Source: Clostridia bacterium
Lineage (GTDB): Bacteria; Bacillota; Clostridia; Christensenellales; Borkfalkiaceae
Direction: 5' to 3'
Assembly: GCA_021205485.1 (NCBI GenBank)
Contig: JAJPXK010000064.1
Span: 1-8,443 of the forward strand
Length of the DNA stretch: 8,443 bases
Shown piece by piece: positions 1-5,548 of the stretch. The translations under genes and the position numbers were made by a program. Position 1 is the stretch's first letter; each line of letters starts with the position of its first letter. A model generated the notes under the pieces. The model saw nothing but the letters and a program-made list of their open reading frames with translations. It was not told the origin of the DNA and ran no database searches.

Positions 1-11
1 AGAGTAAGCAA

Positions 12-2882
12 ATGTCAGGAAAGAAAAGCAGCGGAAGTAATATTTTTAATATTATCATAGCCGTATTAGCGGTAGTATTGGTTGCAAGCGTAGCTGTATC
101 TTTAAGTTCATATTTTACAGGCAAAGCGGAACATGAGCATACGATAGTAATAGATGAAGCTGTAGAGCCGACGTGTACGGAAAGCGGCTTAACAGAAGGA
201 TCTCATTGTTCCGAATGTGGCGAAATATTGGTAGAACAAGAGGTAATAGCGGCGCTAGGCCATGACTATTTAAATCTTGTATGTACCCGTTGCGGCGCCG
301 AAGCGGAAGTATTGACTTTTACCGGCGAAGATGATTTTACGACTATATCTTTATCCAACGTAGAGGAAGTAGGCGTAAATCTTTTAATATCCAACGATAA
401 AACGTCGTGGCAAGAATGGGATGGCGAGGAATATGCCGTCACAGACAGTACGGTTTACCTTTGCGGTTATGACAATACAGCTTTTTCAGAATCAGGTGAA
501 GGCACAACATGTTGTACCTTCGATGGAAATTTTACAGAAGTTTCAGGCAACATAATGACGTTGCTGGATTACGAAGATCCGGATAACGCAGTAATGGGCT
601 GGGGAGCATTCTATAGCCTTTTTTATGATTGCGCTACATTGGTTACGGCGCCCGAATTGCCTGCAATGGACTTATCCCCTGATTGTTATGCGGAAATGTT
701 TTCCGGCTGCACATCGCTCGTCAACGCGCCGGAACTTCCAGCGACGACTACGGTATACAGATGTTATCGTATGATGTTTTACGGCTGCACGTCTCTGGTG
801 ACGCCTCCGGAACTGCCTGCGACGACATTAGGCAAGATGTGTTACCGCGGAATGTTCGCTTATTGCACCTCGCTTACAAGCATACCGGAACTTAACGCAA
901 CTGAATTATACGAATACTGTTACGCCGGAATGTTTTATAATTGCGATTCTTTAACTTCTGTTGCATTGCCTGCCGTTACGTATGTCGCATCTTATGGTTC
1001 GTTTCCAGATGCTTATGATAATATGTTTTATGGTTGTGAGTCGCTTGAGAGTGTAATTCTGGAAGACGGTTTTAAGTATATCGGAGATACTATGTTTTCC
1101 TGTTGTATTTCGCTTACAAGCATAACTTTGCCCGATAGCATTGAAGTTATTGGTTATAATGCATTTTACGATTCTGGGATTTATAACACAACAAGCAACT
1201 GGGAAGATTCAGTTTTATACATAGACAATTATCTTATATGTTCCAAGTCAACCATTTCCGGCGATTATACGATAAAAGACGGTACAACGCTTATAGCTGA
1301 AAGTGCGTTTGTAAGTCGTAGTTCTCTTACAAGCGTAACTATTCCGGACAGCGTAACAATTATAGGCGGATATGCGTTTTATGGTTGCACATCTCTTACA
1401 AGTATAGTTATACCCGACAGCGTGACATATGTAGGTTATGATGCGTTTTATGGTTGCCGTTCTCTTACAAGCATAACTTTATCCGACAGTTTAACCGAAA
1501 TTGGTTATGATTTTCTTAACAATACGTCGTATTTAAACGATATAAGTTACGATGAAGACGGTGTTTTATATATAGGAACTTATCTCATAAAAGCCTCTTC
1601 GGATATTTCCGGCGATTATACGATAAAAGACGGAACGACTGTTATAGCGGGCGGAGCGTTTGAAGATTGTCTGTCGCTTACTGGCGTAATTATCCCCGAC
1701 AGCGTGACGTCTATCGGTGAAAGAGCATTCGCCGGCTGCATATCTCTTACGAGCGTGACCATAGGCGAAGGTGTAACATCTATTGGCGGTTCTGCGTTCT
1801 TTAATTGCACGTTTCTTACGAGCATAGTTATACCGGACAGAGTGGTATCCATTGGAGATTATGCTTTTTATTATTGCGTTAGTCTTCAGACTTTAACTTT
1901 AGGCAGCGGCGTTAAGTATTTACACTGGTATACGTTCGCAGGATGTTATTCTCTCTTTGAAGTATACAACAGATCATCGCTTAATATAGTACCCGGCAGT
2001 ACTAATTATAGCAGCGGATTATATGGGCTTTTGATGTATGTAAAGAATGTTTATACGCCTTCCGGCGGTGAAAGCCATTTAATACAAAGCGGCGATTACG
2101 TTTTCGGATATGATAATGAAGATAACTATTATCTTTTATCCTATACGGGAACAAGTACAGATATCACGCTACCGAAAAATATAAACGGTCACAGTTATTC
2201 AATAGAATTCGGCGCATTCATGTATTGCGAATCGCTTACAAGCGTGGTTATACCCGACAGTGTGACGTCTATCGGTGATTATGCATTCGCTGGCTGCACG
2301 TCTCTTACGAGCGTGGCTATAGGCAATAGCGTAACGTCTATCGGTGAATATGCGTTCGCCGGCTACACGTCTCTTACAAGTATCGTTATACCTGACAGTG
2401 TAACGTCTATCGGTAATAATGCATTTTGTAATTGCGAATCGCTTACAAGCGTAACGATAGGCAATGCTGTGACAACAATAGGTTACAATGCGTTTTATGA
2501 TTGTAATTCTCTTACAAGTATAGTTATACCTGACAGTGTAACATTTATCGGATGGTATGCGTTTGGACAATGCACTTCTCTTTCAAGTGTAACCATAGGC
2601 AATGCTGTGACAATAATAGATAACTATGCGTTTTTTAATTGCAAGTCTCTTACAAGTATAACCATACCTGACAGTGTAACGTCTGTCGGATGGTATGCAT
2701 TCAGTAGTTGCTCGTCTCTTACAAGCGTAACGTTTGAAGATACAGAAGGCTGGTATGTTTCAACTTCGAGTACTGCGACAAGCGGTACAGATATTTCATC
2801 GGACGATTTATCAGATACGTCTGTAGCAGCGACTTATCTGACTTCTACTTATAAAACTTATTATTGGTTCAAATCGGAGTAA
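12..2882 (+). CDS. BspA-like leucine-rich-repeat surface protein, N-terminally membrane anchored
   Basis: 956 residues. Residues 11-34 form one hydrophobic segment after a short Lys-rich N-terminus, which reads as a signal anchor; no LPXTG-type sorting motif or second membrane segment is seen at the C-terminus. Residues 55-94 carry two CxxC pairs (C66/C69, C91/C94) in a zinc-ribbon-like stretch of the kind often found in Clostridia surface proteins. From about 198 to 360 there are Cys-rich DUF285/BspA-type repeats (CY..MF..C.SL). Further on are LRR_5-type 23-residue repeats (SLTS.-IPDSVTSIG--AF), interrupted by non-repeat inserts near 395-440, 505-550 and 665-735. The tail after the last repeat looks like a normal end for this family, so the protein appears complete. 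Known BspA-like proteins mediate adhesion and binding to host or other cells; that role here is inference. The gene has only a weak ribosome-binding site within the 11 visible upstream bases. GGAG inside its last codons serves the next gene. Confidence 0.9.
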   Translation: MSGKKSSGSNIFNIIIAVLAVVLVASVAVSLSSYFTGKAEHEHTIVIDEAVEPTCTESGLTEGSHCSECGEILVEQEVIAALGHDYLNLVCTRCGAEAEVLTFTGEDDFTTISLSNVEEVGVNLLISNDKTSWQEWDGEEYAVTDSTVYLCGYDNTAFSESGEGTTCCTFDGNFTEVSGNIMTLLDYEDPDNAVMGWGAFYSLFYDCATLVTAPELPAMDLSPDCYAEMFSGCTSLVNAPELPATTTVYRCYRMMFYGCTSLVTPPELPATTLGKMCYRGMFAYCTSLTSIPELNATELYEYCYAGMFYNCDSLTSVALPAVTYVASYGSFPDAYDNMFYGCESLESVILEDGFKYIGDTMFSCCISLTSITLPDSIEVIGYNAFYDSGIYNTTSNWEDSVLYIDNYLICSKSTISGDYTIKDGTTLIAESAFVSRSSLTSVTIPDSVTIIGGYAFYGCTSLTSIVIPDSVTYVGYDAFYGCRSLTSITLSDSLTEIGYDFLNNTSYLNDISYDEDGVLYIGTYLIKASSDISGDYTIKDGTTVIAGGAFEDCLSLTGVIIPDSVTSIGERAFAGCISLTSVTIGEGVTSIGGSAFFNCTFLTSIVIPDRVVSIGDYAFYYCVSLQTLTLGSGVKYLHWYTFAGCYSLFEVYNRSSLNIVPGSTNYSSGLYGLLMYVKNVYTPSGGESHLIQSGDYVFGYDNEDNYYLLSYTGTSTDITLPKNINGHSYSIEFGAFMYCESLTSVVIPDSVTSIGDYAFAGCTSLTSVAIGNSVTSIGEYAFAGYTSLTSIVIPDSVTSIGNNAFCNCESLTSVTIGNAVTTIGYNAFYDCNSLTSIVIPDSVTFIGWYAFGQCTSLSSVTIGNAVTIIDNYAFFNCKSLTSITIPDSVTSVGWYAFSSCSSLTSVTFEDTEGWYVSTSSTATSGTDISSDDLSDTSVAATYLTSTYKTYYWFKSE
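2235..2740 (+). repeat. 69-bp tandem LRR coding repeat ladder, with a 138-bp higher-order unit
   Basis: The repeat landmark CTTACAAG (or a close variant) begins at 2235, 2304, 2373, 2442, 2511, 2580, 2649 and 2718, an exact 69-nt spacing each time, equal to one 23-residue LRR. Units alternate between an IPDSV type and an IGNAV/IGNSV type, so the higher-order unit is 138 nt. Copies at 2373, 2511 and 2649 are close to identical over about 40 nt, indicating recent duplication or gene conversion. Confidence 0.9.
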
Positions 2883-2886
2883 AAAG

Positions 2887-3171
2887 ATGGAAATCAGTTT
2901 TACACAGTATAACAAGGATATCAGGTCATTTATAAAAGATTTTGTAAAAAGGTACAAGCTTAAAAAGCAATCCGAATCAGAAAAGAAAGTAGATATAAAT
3001 ATGCGTCTGGTAAGCCGTCGGGACGATGCGGACATACAAGTGTTGTCGGCCGAAAACAAGCCTATAAAAGACGCTGCGGAATATGCACGTTGGTTATTAA
3101 AACTGTATTACAGTTGCCATTTTGACGAGTACTGCGTAGACGAACTGTTTATATGCGAATGTGAACAATAA
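2887..3171 (+). CDS. Small protein of unknown function (94 aa)
   Basis: Not recognised. The N-terminal half is highly charged, with a Lys/Arg-rich stretch about residues 17-35. A probable helix around 65-78 is followed by a Cys-bearing acidic C-terminus with four Cys in the last 20 residues. The start lies four bases after the LRR stop codon. GGAG at 2876-2879, inside the end of the LRR gene, is placed seven bases before the ATG, so translation is probably coupled to it. No membrane segment or signal peptide is visible, so it should be cytoplasmic. It may be an accessory of the LRR gene or of the following small gene; position is the only support. Confidence 0.65.
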   Translation: MEISFTQYNKDIRSFIKDFVKRYKLKKQSESEKKVDINMRLVSRRDDADIQVLSAENKPIKDAAEYARWLLKLYYSCHFDEYCVDELFICECEQ

Positions 3172-3191
3172 AAACAAGGAAGGTGTAGGTT

Positions 3192-3551
3192 ATGAAAGAC
3201 CCGGAATTATTGACAATGATAAAAGACGTACCAGAAGCATTCCGCAAGTATTGCGATTGCTCTGACTGCTACGACGGCGACGGTGACTTTGATTGCGACT
3301 GTTGCTATGCGACGGCGATGTACAAAGCCGGTTACCGCAAGGTAACGGATGCGACGTTTAAAATCGAATACATAATAGTCAAGGAATACGAAGACGGCGG
3401 AGTGAAATTCCGCAGCGAAGTAACCAGGACAAGCTCCCGCGAAAGGGCCATAAAGCTATTAAAAACGTATTCGAAGTTAGACGTATATAAATTCAAGCTT
3501 TACTGGCGTTTTGTCGGCGAAGCAATGGAAGTGAACACACAAGGGTTATGA
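3192..3551 (+). CDS. Small Cys/Asp-rich protein of unknown function (119 aa), possible metal binder
   Basis: Has an excellent Shine-Dalgarno, AAGGAAGG at 3176-3183, eight bases before the ATG. Residues 20-38 hold six Cys (21, 23, 26, 35, 37, 38) among many Asp, a likely metal-binding cluster, followed by an AGYRKV motif (residues 46-51). A Cys cluster ahead of 'AGYRK' resembles small unknown proteins of phages and mobile elements in Bacillota, recalled from general familiarity and not checked. The C-terminal 60 residues look like a mixed beta/helix domain with a basic patch at 79-91. No signal peptide. It ends with TGA directly before the structured non-coding region. Confidence 0.75.
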   Translation: MKDPELLTMIKDVPEAFRKYCDCSDCYDGDGDFDCDCCYATAMYKAGYRKVTDATFKIEYIIVKEYEDGGVKFRSEVTRTSSRERAIKLLKTYSKLDVYKFKLYWRFVGEAMEVNTQGL

Positions 3552-3571
3552 TGCATAAATTCCTCCGAATG

Positions 3572-3601
3572 ACGCCGCGAGTGAGGGCGTAGTACTCACT
3601 C
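3572..3601 (+). other. Potential H-type pseudoknot
   Basis: Stem 1 pairs ACGCC (3572-3576) with GGCGT (3586-3590), five Watson-Crick pairs. Stem 2 pairs GAGTGAG (3579-3585) with CTCACTC (3595-3601), seven Watson-Crick pairs. The strands interleave, with linkers of 2, 0 and 4 bases, which is typical H-type geometry. The simple alternative is the 7-bp hairpin alone with a 9-base loop. The element starts 20 bases after a stop codon, so it is not placed to promote frameshifting in that gene. Confidence 0.45.
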
Positions 3602-3607
3602 AGCCAT

Positions 3608-3651
3608 CGGGGCGAAGATTCCGTTACGTCGGTTTAAATCCGACGGCCCCG
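3608..3651 (+). other. tRNA-like acceptor/T-arm stack (not a complete tRNA)
   Basis: CGGGGC (3608-3613) can pair with GCCCCG (3646-3651). Immediately inside its 3' strand is a 6-bp hairpin, CGTCGG (3627-3632) with CCGACG (3640-3645), closed by the 7-base loop TTTAAAT. The two helices abut with no unpaired base between them, as acceptor and T arms do in tRNA. The loop fits the T-loop pattern (U at position 1, A at position 5) except that C56 would be U. D and anticodon arms are absent; 13 bases (3614-3626) take their place, and no CCA follows. Confidence 0.4.
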
Positions 3652-3672
3652 CGACCTACACACCATGGAAAA

Positions 3673-3739
3673 GCCCGGACGGCGTAATTGTCGTCAAAAA
3701 AGAGTCTATATAAAAGTTTTAAGGTATGGCCGTCCGGGC
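3673..3739. repeat. Perfect 11-bp inverted repeat around an AT-rich 45-base loop
   Basis: GCCCGGACGGC at 3673-3683 is the exact reverse complement of GCCGTCCGGGC at 3729-3739. The enclosed bases 3684-3728 are AT-rich and have no strong structure of their own. In single-stranded DNA or RNA this would be a stable long-range stem; in duplex DNA it could be a protein-binding dyad. Confidence 0.8.
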
Positions 3740-3780
3740 GTATCCGTGAGTGTGAAAAAAACAAGACCATTATCCCCTCT

Positions 3781-3821
3781 ATGCGAAAGCTTACAGCATG
3801 ACGGGCGCTGCGAGTCCCGTC
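3781..3821 (+). other. Hairpin pair before the 66-aa gene
   Basis: ATGC (3781-3784) pairs with GCAT (3796-3799). Directly adjoining it, GACGGG (3800-3805) pairs with CCCGTC (3816-3821) around a 10-base loop ending GCGAGT. The second stem lies about 15 bases before the Shine-Dalgarno of the next gene and has no T-run after it, so it is not an intrinsic terminator. It may shape the leader of that gene or be the last element of the structured region. Confidence 0.5.
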
Positions 3822-3852
3822 CCATTAAAAATAATAGGAAGGTGTGTAGGAA

Positions 3853-4053
3853 ATGAAACAAGTAGAGACTCATGTATATGAGTTAAGTTTAAAGGATCTT
3901 TTCAGGCTACCGTATAACTGGCAGGTGCTGGTGTATAACCGCCGTACGAAACGGTTTGCCATAGGCCAGGCGAGAGATTGTTCAACGCAGGCGGCGTCTT
4001 CGCAGGTATTTTTTGCGTTAGATCTTCCGCAAGGCTTTGAAGGGGGTATCTGA
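3853..4053 (+). CDS. Small protein of unknown function (66 aa)
   Basis: Not recognised. Shine-Dalgarno AGGAAGG at 3836-3842, in a leader (AGGAAGG, TGT, AGG) nearly the same as that of the 119-aa gene. The protein is soluble, with an aromatic/basic middle (residues 18-38, including a PYNWQVLVYNRR stretch) that looks like beta strands. Its stop TGA overlaps the ATG of the following 337-aa gene by one base, so the two are translationally coupled and probably act in the same process. Given the neighbour's likely DNA-binding role, a small replication-control or accessory protein is possible, but nothing in the sequence proves it. Confidence 0.7.
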   Translation: MKQVETHVYELSLKDLFRLPYNWQVLVYNRRTKRFAIGQARDCSTQAASSQVFFALDLPQGFEGGI

Positions 4054-5066
4054 TGGACGATTTTTTATTATCCCTTCCCCCGGCGAAAGATTTGCAGGCG
4101 GCAAGTTCGAATGATTTAACGCAGGAAAAATTCAGTATCTTAAAAGACTACGTAGCCGAGATCCGCTGCGAAAGCAAAGCCCTGGTATATTCATATATTC
4201 GTTTAGGCCAGATATTCACAGATATCCACGATAACAATCTGTATTATTCCTGTCTGGTCGGCGGAATGCGTTACAACGACTTTTTTGCATTCATGTACGC
4301 CGTCTTCGGTTTTAAAAAGAGTACCGTGTATAACCTCATGACGGTATATAAACGCTTTTCCACGACCGATTGCAAGGTATCTGAAGAATATTCTGACTAC
4401 AGTTACAGTCAGTTAGTGGAATTAGTCTCTATATCCGACGACAAGAAGAAAATGGAGCGTATTTCCCCGGAGATGACGGTATCGGAAATGCGTGAATTAA
4501 AACAGTTTTGGCGTAGCGATGGATTCAACGTAACGGCGAAGGACTGGAAGGACGAGCTGCAGACCGCGAGGGAACGCCATGCGGAAGAAAGCATAAAGCA
4601 AAAGAAAGAGAAACGCCGCCAGGGCATTTTAAATTTATTAAATTCAGATAAAGGCGAAACCGACAAAACGGAAGCGAAGGCTACATCGGAAGTAAACGCA
4701 TCCGTTGCTGCAAAAATAATAACGTCAAACCAAATAGCCGGCATAAGAGTAGGGGATACCAGACTGCGCTTTAAAAGCGACAAAGAACGCAAAGATTTCA
4801 TAAACGTTGTTAACTGTAAAAAGTGGAATCTTTACATAGTCATCCCTGACCTTTCTTTAGAGTACCGCAGGTTTATCTTCGCCAACGGCGATTCTCTTAT
4901 CGCAGAGTTCGGTCATTATTATCCTAATTATCAGACGGACCCTAATAAAGCACAAGATTATTTTCGTCTGCATCTGCAGACGAAAGAACAGCCTGTATTC
5001 AACTGCGAAGGCATAGCGCCGACGTATGTAGTTGAATACATGAAAAAACACAAAGACGAAATCTGA
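4053..5066 (+). CDS. Putative DNA-binding protein with central helix-turn-helix-like region (337 aa)
   Basis: Starts in a TGATG overlap with the preceding gene; AAGGGGG at 4040-4046 is six bases before the ATG. Residues 38-105 are helical, and residues 72-102 (ending FGFKKSTVYNLMTVYKRF) look like a helix-turn-helix. They are followed by YSYSQLVEL (116-124) and MTVSEMRELK (141-150). This succession resembles DNA-binding proteins of plasmids and integrative elements in Clostridia, recalled from family pattern and not searched. Residues 165-190 are a charged, probably coiled-coil linker, then a disordered Glu/Thr/Lys-rich segment (198-215). A separate C-terminal domain (about 228-337) rich in beta strands and aromatics is not recognised. 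Its place just before the origin and rep suggests a role in replication initiation, copy control or partition; no partner ATPase gene is present. Confidence 0.75.
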   Translation: MDDFLLSLPPAKDLQAASSNDLTQEKFSILKDYVAEIRCESKALVYSYIRLGQIFTDIHDNNLYYSCLVGGMRYNDFFAFMYAVFGFKKSTVYNLMTVYKRFSTTDCKVSEEYSDYSYSQLVELVSISDDKKKMERISPEMTVSEMRELKQFWRSDGFNVTAKDWKDELQTARERHAEESIKQKKEKRRQGILNLLNSDKGETDKTEAKATSEVNASVAAKIITSNQIAGIRVGDTRLRFKSDKERKDFINVVNCKKWNLYIVIPDLSLEYRRFIFANGDSLIAEFGHYYPNYQTDPNKAQDYFRLHLQTKEQPVFNCEGIAPTYVVEYMKKHKDEI

Positions 5067-5118
5067 CGGCAAAAGCCGAAGATAATAAATTTTAAGACCG
5101 GGTTCGCATTCATCCCGG
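5067..5118 (+). other. Two short hairpins in the intergenic leader of the 102-aa gene
   Basis: CGGC (5067-5070) pairs with GCCG (5075-5078) across AAAA, starting directly after the stop codon. CCGGG (5098-5102) pairs with CCCGG (5114-5118) around 11 bases. The second hairpin ends one base before AAGGAG (5120-5125), the Shine-Dalgarno of the next gene. Neither has a T-run, so they are not intrinsic terminators; they may affect message stability or translation. Confidence 0.4.
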
Positions 5119-5132
5119 CAAGGAGCAGTAAA

Positions 5133-5441
5133 ATGAAGGCATTATTTTTAAGAAGAACGTATTTAGAAAAGACAAAAAAGAGCAACAATCCTATGACGAT
5201 TGTCGAAATTTACAAGTTGCCGTCGTTAGACCAGGCGACTGGCGAAGTCCGCGGCGGAGAGCATCAGCAGTATTTCTTCAGCGAAAAAGATAAGCTGAAC
5301 ATAGGCGCCGACTGCAAGTTCGGCGATCTGGTAGATATCCGTATGGTGTTAGACGAAGTACGCAACGTCGGCGTGCCGGTCGCAATGACGGTAATAAAAA
5401 AGTGTCCGTATACGGATAAGGAATTAGGCATAACGGCGTGA
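5133..5441 (+). CDS. Small protein between the DNA-binding gene and rep (102 aa), function unknown
   Basis: Good Shine-Dalgarno AAGGAG at 5120-5125, seven bases before this ATG, which supports it over the later in-frame ATG at 5193. The protein has a basic N-terminus (residues 7-17). The rest alternates beta strands with turns, including a GADCKFGDLVDI stretch (about residues 58-69), and looks like a compact beta-rich fold. Position directly upstream of a rolling-circle origin and rep would suit a single-stranded-DNA-binding or replication-accessory protein, as in filamentous phages, but no diagnostic motif is seen and this is conjecture. Its stop lies five bases before the large palindrome. 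Confidence 0.75.
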   Translation: MKALFLRRTYLEKTKKSNNPMTIVEIYKLPSLDQATGEVRGGEHQQYFFSEKDKLNIGADCKFGDLVDIRMVLDEVRNVGVPVAMTVIKKCPYTDKELGITA

Positions 5442-5446
5442 TTTTG

Positions 5447-5519
5447 CTGCCCTTTTAAGCGGCGCAAGCCGCTTAAAAGGGCAGGACTTGATATTTAGAA
5501 ATAAGTTGTCCCGTTTTTT
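5447..5519 (+). other. Putative double-strand origin (dso) of rolling-circle replication
   Basis: A perfect 17-bp palindrome, 5447-5463 with 5468-5484, is closed by a GCAA tetraloop. Directly after it, ACTTGATATT (5486-5495) is identical to ten bases at the gene A protein nick site of phiX174 and shares CTTGATA with the pC194 origin. By analogy, nicking would fall between G5490 and A5491. The nick motif sits in a second, imperfect hairpin (GGAC 5484-5487 with GTCC 5508-5511), followed by CGTTTTTT (5512-5519), which might also act as a weak terminator. The Rep of this window is of the matching superfamily and begins 30 bases downstream. The big palindrome is not followed by T residues on either strand, so it is not a typical terminator. 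Confidence 0.75.
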
Positions 5520-5548
5520 CTTGGAATAACTTTAATGCAGGTGGGGAT

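Larger units (their letters stand above)
3552..3852 (+). ncRNA. Non-coding, highly structured intergenic region (candidate structured RNA or single-strand origin)
   Basis: About 300 bases without a credible gene between two genes with strong ribosome-binding sites. In order it contains a pseudoknot-compatible element (3572-3601), two stackable helices with a T-loop-like hairpin (3608-3651), an 11-bp perfect inverted repeat around an AT-rich 45-base loop (3673-3739), and a 4-bp helix abutting a 6-bp hairpin (3781-3821). The stems are GC-rich and the connecting loops AT-rich, unlike the flanking coding DNA. Two uses fit: a transcribed structured RNA, or a single-strand origin for lagging-strand synthesis of a rolling-circle element. 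It lies about 1.6 kb upstream of the putative nick site on the strand that would be displaced, so it would be exposed late in the round, as is usual for such origins. I do not recognise a named RNA family. Confidence 0.5.

Noticed and set aside
2235..2740. CRISPR-like regular repeats
   Set aside because: The 69-nt periodicity is continuous in-frame LRR coding sequence without unique spacers.
3579..3651. A complete tRNA gene
   Set aside because: Only a T-arm-like hairpin and an acceptor-like helix fit; no D arm, no anticodon arm of 5 bp with a 7-base loop, and no CCA.
3688..3714. A promoter in the inverted-repeat loop (TTGTCG, TATAAA)
   Set aside because: The spacer is only 15 bases and the -35 is poor; the AT-rich loop makes such matches likely by chance.
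3665..3856. A 63-codon frame on the + strand
   Set aside because: It has no ribosome-binding site, runs through both arms of the 11-bp inverted repeat, and overlaps the next gene's start; composition is that of random Arg-rich frame.
5447..5484. The 17-bp palindrome as an intrinsic terminator
   Set aside because: No T-run follows on either strand; its position at the nick motif favours an origin role.
5488..5536. A promoter for rep (TTGATA or TTGTCC with TTTAAT)
   Set aside because: TTGATA has no -10 at the right distance, and TTGTCC to TTTAAT leaves 19 bases; TTGATA is better explained as part of the nick site.
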